A DNA stretch of 64,000 nucleotides from Brenneria sp. hezel4-2-4 (GCF_013155275.1 NZ_JABJXS010000012.1:29245-93244); one strand, 5' to 3'. Counted from the stretch's first letter, positions 35,684 to 44,086 are shown. A program made the numbers and translations. The notes: generated by a model not told the origin, from the sequence alone.

Positions 35684-35908
35684 AATCAATAACTATATTG
35701 CACTATAATAATTAGCCATCAAATTATTTTTAATTAAATTAATTACTGTATACCCACTACTGCTGATGGAATATTCAAAGAAAGGCTCTTTAAGTCATAT
35801 AAAACGCAATAACAGTAAAATGATTAACAACACTCTTGAAGTTTAATCATTTTTGTAGGTAAACTACACAGATGGAAGGCTTAATATGAGCTGATAAAGG
35901 GATATAAA
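35684..35908. other. intergenic region before the 233-residue gene
   Basis: AT-rich, no open frame of note. It contains the promoter region of the gene at 35909, whose ribosome-binding site AAGGGA lies at about 35897. Confidence 0.35.
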
Positions 35909-36610
35909 ATGCAATTATCAGAATATTTAAAGTATAAAATGGAATCTGAAAGAGTCCTAGCGACACATTTAGATAGCATTGCTGATAAAATCAAAGATAA
36001 TACAATAAGCATTACATCCGATCTATATAGCGGAATAGAAAGAGCGACATGGTATTCCTCTTGTTTTATAGAAAAATATAATTCTGATTGTCAGCAACTA
36101 AAGTCTGAAAATGAAAGGTTGTATCTTGCTATAAAACAGATATATAAAAGAAAAGATATAATTATAGATATTTTAATGGAATATATAAAAATACTATTGA
36201 AGGATACAAAAGAAAGAGAGCAAAAATTAATAGCAAAAGCGATATTAGGCGTATCCATTGCATCAGAAATAACAACAGATCGGGCAATAAAAATGTCAAT
36301 CGCTTACATGCTTGCGAAATACATTGCATCCTCGCTGAACTTTTCAATATCTGTTCGTAGATCGATAAACAAATATTCATTTTTGGGATTAAGTGCTATA
36401 GCATTTCACGGAAAGGCTCAGAAAGCGGCTATGTCTGCACGACATTTACATGACGTTTGCCCTGAATTATATTGGTCTCTCTATTCAATGCAAGTTGAGA
36501 TGTTGTATTTTTTATTTGAAGAGCGTTTATCACCATATATCCCTAAGGCACAATATGATGAAGTAGAAATTATAGAAATAATAAATGGAATAGTAAAAAA
36601 TGAGTTTTAA
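35909..36610 (+). CDS. 233-residue protein of unknown function, first of a three-gene unit
   Basis: Helical protein with a heptad-like region (YNSDCQQLKSENERLYLAIKQIYKRKDIIIDILMEYIKILLKD). A less polar helical stretch follows (KAILGVSIASEITTDRAIKMSIAYMLAKYIASSL), then GLSAIAFHGKAQKAAMSARHLHDVCPELYWSLYS. No known family comes to mind. Its last codons overlap the start of a small membrane protein gene by 11 bases, and a paralogue of that small protein follows. One reading is a membrane-acting toxin with two small membrane immunity proteins (speculative). An orphan hcp converges on the unit from the other side. Confidence 0.6.
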   Translation: MQLSEYLKYKMESERVLATHLDSIADKIKDNTISITSDLYSGIERATWYSSCFIEKYNSDCQQLKSENERLYLAIKQIYKRKDIIIDILMEYIKILLKDTKEREQKLIAKAILGVSIASEITTDRAIKMSIAYMLAKYIASSLNFSISVRRSINKYSFLGLSAIAFHGKAQKAAMSARHLHDVCPELYWSLYSMQVEMLYFLFEERLSPYIPKAQYDEVEIIEIINGIVKNEF

Positions 36611-36803
36611 AAAAATAATATCATACGCAGTTAAAGAATTTGTTAACACTTATACCACTATGGCGTTGATGCTCGGCTTAGGTGTTTTTTTCTACGAGTT
36701 CATTCCTCAACATTGGGGGAAACTTACTATTGTTTCCATAATTATCATCGTCTATGTTGATATCAAATTCTTATCAAAAAAAATTAATAAAAAAGAAAAA
36801 TAA
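36600..36803 (+). CDS. 67-residue membrane protein, first of two paralogues
   Basis: One or two hydrophobic helices (TTMALMLGLGVFFYEF, LTIVSIIIIVYVDI) joined by the motif FIPQHWGKL, and a lysine-rich C-terminus. The start ATGAGTTTTAA overlaps the stop of the 233-residue gene, so translation is coupled. The next gene encodes a protein with the same layout. Confidence 0.65.
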   Translation: MSFKKIISYAVKEFVNTYTTMALMLGLGVFFYEFIPQHWGKLTIVSIIIIVYVDIKFLSKKINKKEK

Positions 36804-36805
36804 TT

Positions 36806-36973
36806 ATGAAATACATAATGAAAAATTTTATAACCACTGAGGTTTTGATAACTTTAACCATTGCCTTATGGTTTTTATATGTGTCATTCATTCCTGAACA
36901 TTGGATGAAACTAATGCTTATATCAATAGTTATAATTGTGTTTATAAATATTAAATATGGTTCAAAAAAGTAA
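36806..36973 (+). CDS. 55-residue membrane protein, second of two paralogues
   Basis: Starts two bases after the preceding stop and encodes a protein with FITTEVLITLTIALWFLYV, FIPEHWMKL, SIVIIVFINIK and SKK, lining up with the upstream neighbour residue by residue at FIPxHWxKL and at the lysine tail. The duplication and retained motif argue that this short frame is a real gene. Confidence 0.65.
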   Translation: MKYIMKNFITTEVLITLTIALWFLYVSFIPEHWMKLMLISIVIIVFINIKYGSKK

Positions 36974-36996
36974 GACCGAATACAACATTCGGTCTT
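36972..36996. terminator. terminator between the small membrane genes and hcp
   Basis: AAGACCGAAT and ATTCGGTCTT pair over ten positions with loop ACAAC, starting inside the stop codon of the second small membrane gene. On the minus strand it is followed by ACTTTTTTG, so it can serve both converging units. Confidence 0.7.
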
Positions 36997-37004
36997 CATC
37001 AACA

Positions 37005-37484
37005 TTAATAGGCGACATTCTGCCAAAGCATATAAGCGCTTGTTCTTGCAATGACATGCTCCCACTCAATAGAAGCAAATTTGAATGACACACTTTCCTG
37101 TGGCTGAACTTCGTTATGGGTCAGTGAGTTAGGATAAAAAAATCGAATATTGTTAATAATCGCATCTCTCAGCTTCATTTTGAAATAAAGTTCATTTCCA
37201 CCAGACTGAGCCGTTCGGTAAAAAGAAAACACACACTCCAATTTTTCATTGTCATTGATTGCCTGAGCAAACAATGGAGTGGCTTTGTCAATTGGCTTTC
37301 TGATCTCTACAGGAAGAAGAGCAACGTTCTCTGCCCGATTAATGTTATTTACCAGTTCATAAACGAAAATTTCATTTTCATGGGCGGATTGATACTTGTT
37401 GCCAATAGAATCCAGTGATGAACATCCTGCTGAAATCAGTCCCTGTTTTTTCCCGGTAACGCTAAGATAAATAAGATTGGACAT
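37005..37484 (-). CDS. hcp: Hcp-family type VI secretion tube protein (orphan)
   Basis: A 159-residue Hcp of the enterobacterial type: MSNLIYLSVTGKKQGLISAG, SIGNKYQSAHENEIFVYELVN, EIRKPIDKATPLFAQAI, YRTAQSGGNELYFKMKL, PNSLTHNEVQPQESVSFKFASIEWEHV. Hexameric rings of Hcp form the T6SS tube and can carry small effectors. The ATG at 37484, with GGAGG five bases upstream, matches the family start; an upstream extension is spurious. No other T6SS structural gene is near, but a vgrG effector cluster lies 22 kb to the right. No C-terminal toxin extension is present. Confidence 0.92.
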   Translation of the reverse strand: MSNLIYLSVTGKKQGLISAGCSSLDSIGNKYQSAHENEIFVYELVNNINRAENVALLPVEIRKPIDKATPLFAQAINDNEKLECVFSFYRTAQSGGNELYFKMKLRDAIINNIRFFYPNSLTHNEVQPQESVSFKFASIEWEHVIARTSAYMLWQNVAY

Positions 37485-37677
37485 TATGCCTCCATACAAA
37501 AATCCCTTACTACGACGCATAGCCGTAGTGCTTATCGCATGAACATAATACCTTCTCAGAAGGAATTTTTAAATACAATGAGCCTCTGTTTTTGTATGGA
37601 TATGGCTGTCAGCACCGTGCTTTATCGTTTTTATGATGAGTGATTGATAGCAGATAAGCACTACATGTTTAATAAAC

Positions 37678-37703
37678 AAAAAGGCACCCGGCACGGTGCC
37701 TTT
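37678..37703 (-). terminator. terminator of the Cys-rich partner gene
   Basis: AAAGGCACC and GGTGCCTTT pair with loop CGGCAC. On the minus strand the stem is followed by further T. It lies about 90 bases after the stop of the gene at 37793-38674. Confidence 0.7.
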
Positions 37704-37792
37704 CACTGATCCAGACCAAAGCAAATTTTTTACCGTCAAAGGGAAATGCCATTGCTAGAAAGCGGCATGATCTTTGCTCTCACTTCCTCTCT

Positions 37793-38674
37793 TCATGAAA
37801 TTCGGTAGTCCATATATTCCAGACCATCGAGCCAAAAATTAATATATTTATTTTCTTTGAGGTTAGGCCCAGTTTCGCACAGGATAAAAACCGTCTTGGG
37901 TAATTTGTTGGCAAGCTTATTCAGAGTAGCCACTTTAAACTTGCCATAGGTTGCGTTTTCAGTGTCCGCCAAGGGAATGAAAAATGATGGCCGCGCCACA
38001 AGCTCTCCATACTTGAGCGTATTAGCAAACCGAACTGAAAAACCTTTTTCTACCTTATTAATCCACGCTGTACCATAGTAAATTCGGTATTCATCATCGA
38101 ATGTACTGATATCCTGTCCGGCGATCTCAATAAATAAATCATTTATCGGCAAAGTCCCAACTCCCGGTAATTGTACAATAATATTTTCCTTATTGAGGAA
38201 CGTTGTCACCATTGAAGAGAGAGTCTTTGAATGCTGGATCTTGCGTTTGCCGTGCTCAGCAGAGTCATTCGGACGACGAATATTGGTGGCGCTCTCCGAG
38301 CCGGAGGCTGGCTCATCGCTTGCGGGACGCTTGCTGCTGGCCGGGCGTAAGTCCAGTCGGATGGCACCCTCAACATATTCATCGCTAGCGGAATAGAGAT
38401 CACCTTCTTCAGTAATGCGTTTATTTTCCGAGGTAGTTTGTTTTTTTATCAGACAATCGTCTTTATGGGCGCCGACGACTTTATAGTACGGATCACGTTT
38501 TCTTTTTTCTTTCTTCTTATCCAGATTTGCACAGGTTACCGGGGCATCACAGTGCTCATCCGGGCAAGTGAAGGCAAATTTGGATGATATTATCCCTTTT
38601 GCAAAATAATGGTCCGCTTCTTCTGCCGTGATGTTTCTGTTCAGCTCTTCAGAATAGGCTTTTTCCAGCTTCAT
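37793..38674 (-). CDS. 293-residue protein with Cys-rich N-terminus, partner of the helicase
   Basis: The N-terminal 90 residues contain a likely zinc site (FTCPDEHCDAPVTCANL, then a His and Cys in GAHKDDCLIKK), recalling the CoiA-like or DUF zinc modules at the start of some accessory proteins. A Ser/Pro/Glu-rich linker (SSKRPASDEPASGSESATN) leads to a folded C-terminal domain (YRIYYGTAWINKVEKGFSVRFANTLKYGELV, LPKTVFILCETGPNL). Function unknown. It is divergent from the large helicase gene with a shared 212-base promoter region, suggesting a common role. Confidence 0.6.
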   Translation of the reverse strand: MKLEKAYSEELNRNITAEEADHYFAKGIISSKFAFTCPDEHCDAPVTCANLDKKKEKRKRDPYYKVVGAHKDDCLIKKQTTSENKRITEEGDLYSASDEYVEGAIRLDLRPASSKRPASDEPASGSESATNIRRPNDSAEHGKRKIQHSKTLSSMVTTFLNKENIIVQLPGVGTLPINDLFIEIAGQDISTFDDEYRIYYGTAWINKVEKGFSVRFANTLKYGELVARPSFFIPLADTENATYGKFKVATLNKLANKLPKTVFILCETGPNLKENKYINFWLDGLEYMDYRIS

Positions 38675-38886
38675 ATATGAATCCTTTATTGATGAGCAAT
38701 ACGTATCGCTCTTGTTCCACCCGCGCTAACCTCTTTGTCTTCAATTTCGCTCAAGCCACCCCATCTGGCAACCCCTCAATGTCAATCTTCTTCCCTGAGG
38801 CAGGAATAAAGGCCGTTGGTTATTGTCTGATAGCTATCGAGCGGTTAGGATCTGAATAATTTTACGAAAGGCTTCAAGGGATTGTG

Positions 38887-41800
38887 ATGACAGACAAGCA
38901 ACAGGCGCTACGCGTATTAAAAAGCTGGCACCTCGTCGAATTTTTTCAACCTTATGATCTTGATAAAGATGATAAAAGCGTTCGTATTCCCCGCCATGAA
39001 CTGATTCGCTGCGGTAATACCTTGCTACCCTGGCTGGATAGTTCGGCACGGCATCAGTTGAAGATTCCTGCTGGAGATGTTCGCTATATTCTGCATATCG
39101 GGCTGTTTGATAAAGCTGAGGTCAACCGTATCAGCGAGCGGATATTTGGACGTGAAACCGATCCGGTGAAATTACATGACCTTGAGCAGCGTCTTGATCT
39201 GGAAGGCACCACCTGTTTCGCCAAACTGACCGTAGATTCAACTGGAACGCCAAACTTTAAAAAAATGTCTGTCAGTACTCTGCCGTGGGCGCTGGGGCAT
39301 CTGCAAAATGGAAACGCTCACACTCTGTCATTTAGTGCATATCGTCATCATTGTATGCTGTTGGATGAGCAGTTGGATCGTATGTCCCAACGCCTTTTAT
39401 CCCACCCCGACGGTGAAAAGCCAACGCTCTGCGCCGGCGCCCTCGTCGAATTGTTGGATACGCTCTACCAATGGGCAGGCTTCGAGCCGGAAACTGATTT
39501 TTCAATCCAACTGGACTGGCAGGAAACCACAAAGACGCATAAAGAGATTACCTATGCCGATTCTACGCGGTTACCCCACCCCGAGCAGCACGAACACCAC
39601 GGCGATCATGACGCCGACAGCGAGGATCAAAACGAAATTGAAGCCACGGCCGACCAGGTTTTGCCTATTCTCAATAGTTTCTATATTGAAGATATCGAAC
39701 ACGCCATGGCGTGTATTGCCAGCGACATGGGCGGAAAAGCCCTACTTAATTATCTGAACGTTGGCCAGAACGCCCATCCTGATTTGTATACTCAGGAAGG
39801 CTTGCAATGTATCACCCGTCATCTCAGGCCAGAGGCCACGCCGCATGGGCGTTGGCCCGCTGAGCCAAGTCACGGCATGTCTTTGATGCAGCAATTCGCT
39901 ATCAATACGGCGGCAATGGAACTGAAGGACGATGGATTACTGTCGGTCAATGGCCCGCCTGGAACCGGTAAAACCACCTTATTACGTGATTTGGTTGCCC
40001 ATAATCTGGTTGAAAGAGCCAAGATATTGGCGGGATTCAACAACGCAGCCGAAGCTGTTGATAAACAGGGGGCTCCTGTCCAGGCGCTGAGCGGTTTTGA
40101 AATGGTCGTCGCCTCATACAACAATGCCGCGGTGGAAAATATTTCCCGGGAACTGCCGCAACGCAAAGCGTTAGGCGAAAATTTCAGCCATCTGGATTAT
40201 CTCAAGCCGGTGGCCAACCAGCTCCATGCAAAGAAGAAAAATAAAAAGAGTTGGAAAAAATCTAAGACGCAGGCGGGGAAAGAATACCACTACGATCGGT
40301 TTGAGCCGTTGCCGGCCGACGAGCGGTGTTGGGGCGTCATTGCCGCCGCGTTGGGCAAGAAGAAAAACCGTGAAGACTTTGCGGATCGCTTTTTCTTTGA
40401 TATGCAGTTTATAAAAGACAGTGAGGAAGAGGCTGAGCGATGTGCGGAATATGACTTTCTCAATCTGTGGCGCTGGCGAAAATTAAATCAGCACCAAACC
40501 TTTGCGCAAGCACGACGCTCTTTCAACGACGTTCTTCAGGACGTTTCACGTCAACAAACTGAACTGCAACAAATAGCGCAGTTGTCAGCGTTATTGACGC
40601 AAGTCAGCGACGAAAAATACAGCTTTCTTCATCAACAGGCATTAACCGAAGCCGAGGAGCAACACCGCCGGATAACAAGGGAACTGAGAGAATTAGAGCA
40701 GCAATTATCCCTCATCGACCAAAAACTACTGATTGAGCAGTCCAAAACCGCACTGCTGGTCAATAAAAAACCGGGATTTCTGGCCCGATTATTCCAGCGC
40801 GGCCGCTATCGAGCGTACCTCGCCGACGTTCACCGGCAGCAATCCGCCCAGTTGATGCGACAAGAAGAACATTTGCGGGTATCAGAGGCATACGTGCAAA
40901 CAAAAAATAAACGGGAAGCCATTAATGAGGATAAGCAAAAAATTGCAGCGGCGCTCAAGAAAGTAAAAACCGATTATCAGGACAAAGTCCGTCAGCTAAC
41001 ACAGTTGCAACAGCGCTATCCCGGTCTTCCCGTGCCCGATCGCCATCGTAGGATTGATGACCCTGAGTTACAGCGCCACGCTTTCTGGCAAAATGAACAG
41101 ATTAATCGGAAACGTTCCGAATTGTTCGTTGCCGCGATGAATTTACATCAGGCCTGGCTGCATGAAGCCCTGTCGAACAATCCCTTTCGCAGCCTTGTGC
41201 TGGAGATGAGTAATTTTCTGAAGAATCCGACAAATTTTGATCGGATAACGACCCGCTGGCGTATCCTATTTATGATGGTGCCGGTGCTATCAACCACGTT
41301 TGCGTCGCTGGGGCGCATGTTTAGCGGCGTTTCCACTGGAGAACTGGGGTGGCTGCTGATTGACGAGGCCGGACAGGCCATCCCTCAGGCCGCGGTGGGG
41401 GGAATTTGGCGCGCCAAACGTGTGCTCGTGGTAGGCGATCCCTTGCAGATTGAGCCGGTCTTTGTCACGCCTCCGCGTCTGGTCAAACACTTGTGTGAGG
41501 CGATGCTGGGCAACGATGCCGATAAATGGAATCCCGGTCTTTGGTCGGTTCAACAGATTGCCGATCGCGCCAATAGGTATGGCTGTTGGCTAAAGGTTAT
41601 GGAAAAATCGGTTTGGGTGGGTATTCCTCTATGGGTACATCGCCGGTGTATTGAGCCCATGTTCAGTCTCTCCAATAACATTGCCTACCAAAATCGGATG
41701 ATCCACGGGAGCAATGCCGAAGCCATTTGCAGTCGCAAGCTCAACGACGACTTTGAAAACCACTGGCGTGTATCGCAGGGATATTGCAGCATCAAACAGC

Positions 41801-42237
41801 ATAAGCCTGAACTTGAACGGGACACGTTGGCATTAATTGGCGATCTGTTGAGCGCAGGATGCCGCCTCTCCTCTATTTATATCATCACGCCGTTCAAGGC
41901 AGTAAAAGAAGAGCTGACCGACGCTTTTGCCGCTCAGCCAATCGATTTGTTCCAACGCGCGGAAATAGCGATGAGCGCCAAAGAGCTGGCGGTCTGGCGC
42001 AGCAAACACATCGGCACCGTACATACTTTTCAAGGTAAGGAAAACGATATTGTGATCCTGGTATTGGGATGTGACCCAATCAATCAAGGCGGAGCGATAT
42101 GGGCTTCCAGCAAGCCTAACTTACTGAATGTCGCCCTAACCCGAGCCAGGAAGAATATCTTTGTGGTCGGCGACCCGAACGTTTGGCAAACATTACCGTA
42201 TTTTCGTGAGTTAGCAGGCAGATTACCGCGCTTATAA
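38887..42237 (+). CDS. large superfamily 1 (Upf1/DNA2-like) helicase
   Basis: About 1116 residues. Walker A VNGPPGTGKTTLLRD near residue 360. A long coiled coil runs at about 540-730 (QQTELQQIAQL..., EEQHRRITRELRELEQQLSLIDQ). Walker B is LLIDEAGQAIPQAAVGG near 825, VVGDPLQIEPVF follows, and motifs V/VI are GTVHTFQGKENDIVILVLG and LLNVALTRARKNIFVVGD at the end. The N-terminal 330 residues are unassigned. SF1 helicases of this class (COG1112-like) recur in phage-defence systems; the substrate here is unknown. The ATG at 38887 has AAGGGA upstream. Its GC content is higher than that of the island modules to its left. Confidence 0.85.
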   Translation: MTDKQQALRVLKSWHLVEFFQPYDLDKDDKSVRIPRHELIRCGNTLLPWLDSSARHQLKIPAGDVRYILHIGLFDKAEVNRISERIFGRETDPVKLHDLEQRLDLEGTTCFAKLTVDSTGTPNFKKMSVSTLPWALGHLQNGNAHTLSFSAYRHHCMLLDEQLDRMSQRLLSHPDGEKPTLCAGALVELLDTLYQWAGFEPETDFSIQLDWQETTKTHKEITYADSTRLPHPEQHEHHGDHDADSEDQNEIEATADQVLPILNSFYIEDIEHAMACIASDMGGKALLNYLNVGQNAHPDLYTQEGLQCITRHLRPEATPHGRWPAEPSHGMSLMQQFAINTAAMELKDDGLLSVNGPPGTGKTTLLRDLVAHNLVERAKILAGFNNAAEAVDKQGAPVQALSGFEMVVASYNNAAVENISRELPQRKALGENFSHLDYLKPVANQLHAKKKNKKSWKKSKTQAGKEYHYDRFEPLPADERCWGVIAAALGKKKNREDFADRFFFDMQFIKDSEEEAERCAEYDFLNLWRWRKLNQHQTFAQARRSFNDVLQDVSRQQTELQQIAQLSALLTQVSDEKYSFLHQQALTEAEEQHRRITRELRELEQQLSLIDQKLLIEQSKTALLVNKKPGFLARLFQRGRYRAYLADVHRQQSAQLMRQEEHLRVSEAYVQTKNKREAINEDKQKIAAALKKVKTDYQDKVRQLTQLQQRYPGLPVPDRHRRIDDPELQRHAFWQNEQINRKRSELFVAAMNLHQAWLHEALSNNPFRSLVLEMSNFLKNPTNFDRITTRWRILFMMVPVLSTTFASLGRMFSGVSTGELGWLLIDEAGQAIPQAAVGGIWRAKRVLVVGDPLQIEPVFVTPPRLVKHLCEAMLGNDADKWNPGLWSVQQIADRANRYGCWLKVMEKSVWVGIPLWVHRRCIEPMFSLSNNIAYQNRMIHGSNAEAICSRKLNDDFENHWRVSQGYCSIKQHKPELERDTLALIGDLLSAGCRLSSIYIITPFKAVKEELTDAFAAQPIDLFQRAEIAMSAKELAVWRSKHIGTVHTFQGKENDIVILVLGCDPINQGGAIWASSKPNLLNVALTRARKNIFVVGDPNVWQTLPYFRELAGRLPRL

Positions 42238-42412
42238 CGCTAAGAATCGACTTGCACGGCTTTTCGGGGGACCATCGTTAAGGAAAAACCATGTCTAATA
42301 AACAGCGAACAAAGATTCTTATCAGGCGTTTAAATGGCTGACCTGAATTATGATCCGGTATTCCCTGAATATTGGATGAAATATCCTACTAATATTCAGC
42401 TAACCAGGATGA
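42238..42412. other. likely island right border, possible gene fragments
   Basis: Two very short frames overlap by 11 bases: one starts at about 42291 after AAGGA (product MSNKQRTKILIRRLNG) and the next at 42334 (28 residues, ends TRMII). They look like leftovers rather than functional genes. No copy of the tRNA-Arg 3' end is visible here. Confidence 0.35.
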
Positions 42413-42736
42413 TTATTTAATTTTCGCGTCATATAACTCTTTCCTGAGCGCAATAATTTCCTCGGTCAGTTCGCGACACAACATCGCATTCATCAGGTGA
42501 TCCTGAGCGTGTACGACGATAAGATCGAGGCTGATTTTTTCCTTATCCTTATTATTACCGCCAATAAATTCTGACTGAATAGACTGTGCCTTGCGCATAG
42601 CCATTGACGCCATCTTTAAAAGCTGGTCTACCTGCTCCCACGCCCCCTTGCGGGAAGCGCGTAAAGCTTCCATTGAACAAGAACGCGCTTCTCCAGACTG
42701 AACGATCAACTCAATCATCCGGGTTTCTATGTCCAT
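42413..42736 (-). CDS. PTS lactose/cellobiose-type EIIA component (orphan)
   Basis: A 107-residue EIIA of the LacF/ChbA family. The helical pattern MIELIVQSGEARSCSMEALRASRKG is followed by the phosphorylation site region IVVHAQDHLMNAMLCREL, where the first His is the expected phospho-acceptor. The ATG at 42736 has GGAGG eight bases before it and matches the usual family length; a longer upstream frame is spurious. No EIIB, EIIC or phospho-glycosidase gene is adjacent. It must therefore work with partners elsewhere or be a regulatory leftover. Confidence 0.82.
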   Translation of the reverse strand: MDIETRMIELIVQSGEARSCSMEALRASRKGAWEQVDQLLKMASMAMRKAQSIQSEFIGGNNKDKEKISLDLIVVHAQDHLMNAMLCRELTEEIIALRKELYDAKIK

Positions 42737-42924
42737 TTTCTTTACCTCCGGTTCATTTATTATTTCCTGGAGTAAAAATCCCAGAAGAACCAGACACGCG
42801 GAAACCGACGACTTAAATAGCGTAATATCCGCATTCGTCAAGGTTCAGGTTACTCATGGTAATAATAGATTAGTTTATCAATGACCGAATCGCACTATTG
42901 GGCATTGACGTTGAATATCAGAGG

Positions 42925-42963
42925 AAAAAACGGGGAAGGCCTGCGTTTACGGCGCCTTCCCCG
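42925..42963 (-). terminator. terminator of the following membrane protein gene
   Basis: CGGGGAAGGC and GCCTTCCCCG form a perfect stem with a GC-rich loop, and the minus strand continues with six T. It lies about 80 bases after the stop at 43040. Confidence 0.8.
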
Positions 42964-43039
42964 TGGTGGGAAATGTATTACCTGCTCAATCGAGTAGCAT
43001 GGCGACGCCATGCCGATATTGTCAACTCACCGACATCGA

Positions 43040-44080
43040 TTACCGCTCAATATGGAAATGTCTGTTACAGGTTTTAACGCCCCACAGGCCTGCCAGCGCG
43101 CTGACAACCGCACCAATCAGCAGAGCAAAGAATGACCATAGCGCCGCATGAGCCATGGCAGAAGCCGCCGCCGCAGCCTCTTCACGCGCTGCTTGTTTAA
43201 GTTCCGCATATTGCTGTTTCGCCTGTTCAATACCGGCTTCAACATCACTCAGGCGCTGATTGACCAACTGAGCCGTTCTATTTTTGGCTTCAATCAGGTT
43301 ATCAACGGTTTGGTTCACTTCTTCCTGCGACATTGAGGTATTTTCAGACAGCGCCTTGGTTAAGCTATCGCGGTCGACGTCTTTCGCCAGCGCTTCGCCG
43401 CGTTTTTTCAGTTTATCGACCAGATTCTGTACGATCGTATCACTGTTATTCGGGCTGATAGCCATCGCTTTTACCGCTTCGCCAATTTCAGTTTTGGCGC
43501 CTTCCAACTGCGTTTTCATATAGTCTGGATGCAACGAAGCGATATTGCTTTTCCGTAGCGCCGCCGCCACCTCGTTCGTCATCTCTTCGGGTTGCAACGT
43601 AGTGTCCAGATTAAGGTTATTGAACACCTGTCCCCCCATATTGGCCAGCCCCTGGACGCCGCCTCCCACAGCGGAACCTGCGCCGGAGATGACATTACCG
43701 GTCAACGACGCCACCGAACCCAACGCATTACCGGTCGCTTTCATCGCGCCGCCCAGCAGTACGCTGCCTAAAATGGCGGCAACAATAAGCGCCGTGGCCC
43801 AAACCAGGAAACCGTGGATTAAACCATCCATCGCGGCCAGTCGGCCAGCAATAAATGCGCCCACGGCCAGGCTGATAATGATGGAAATGGCAGACCATAC
43901 CAGAACCGTGGTTCCAACACCGTTAACCGGTTCATCGGACAGCGGATCGACAATCGAAAAGCCGAGACTGGTGCCAAGCGTGGAGAGCAATAACGAGACG
44001 GCCAATACCGTCACGACGCCGCCGATTATGCTCCCCCATGATATTTTTTTTGCCACATGCAATTCATTCATAACGCTCAT
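43040..44080 (-). CDS. inner-membrane protein of the PhnA-like / TIGR04086-like type
   Basis: A 346-residue protein. Two to three N-terminal hydrophobic segments (WGSIIGGVVTVLAVSLLLSTLGTSLGF, VLVWSAISIIISLAVGAFIAGRLAA, FLVWATALIVAAILGSVLLGGAMKATG) are followed by a Gly/Ala-rich stretch and a long Glu/Lys-rich helical middle (about residues 150-300). A last helix is ALWSFFALLIGAVVSALAGLWG. Similar proteins are annotated as PhnA-like or general-stress membrane proteins, role unknown. The ATG at 44080 has AAAGGAG seven bases upstream. Confidence 0.7.
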   Translation of the reverse strand: MSVMNELHVAKKISWGSIIGGVVTVLAVSLLLSTLGTSLGFSIVDPLSDEPVNGVGTTVLVWSAISIIISLAVGAFIAGRLAAMDGLIHGFLVWATALIVAAILGSVLLGGAMKATGNALGSVASLTGNVISGAGSAVGGGVQGLANMGGQVFNNLNLDTTLQPEEMTNEVAAALRKSNIASLHPDYMKTQLEGAKTEIGEAVKAMAISPNNSDTIVQNLVDKLKKRGEALAKDVDRDSLTKALSENTSMSQEEVNQTVDNLIEAKNRTAQLVNQRLSDVEAGIEQAKQQYAELKQAAREEAAAAASAMAHAALWSFFALLIGAVVSALAGLWGVKTCNRHFHIER

Positions 44081-44086
44081 ACCCAA

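Larger units (their letters stand above)
23371..42300. mobile_element. genomic island integrated at tRNA-Arg(TCT), with mobilisation module
   Basis: Starts with an integrase gene next to a tRNA, is AT-rich over much of its length, and holds accessory genes: a HEPN protein, putative nucleases, a relaxase, an orphan Hcp and a helicase. It separates argU from folD, which are near neighbours in E. coli. MobC and relaxase genes without conjugation machinery fit an integrative mobilisable element or a composite. The right border is inferred to lie between the helicase gene (42237) and about 42.9 kb. No copy of the tRNA 3' end was found there by eye. Confidence 0.7.

Noticed and set aside
38193..38396. 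Plus-strand open frames opposite the Cys-rich partner gene
   Set aside because: They coincide with the low-complexity linker of the minus-strand gene and have no start signals.
23371..42300. Prophage or CRISPR array in the island
   Set aside because: No capsid, tail, terminase or lysis genes and no regularly spaced repeat-spacer units were seen; the only repeats are two isolated 19-bp copies.
42238..42960. Attachment repeat (attR) matching the 3' end of tRNA-Arg
   Set aside because: I looked for the T-arm and acceptor sequence in this interval and found none; the short match TGTAGGGC at about 33615 is too short to count.
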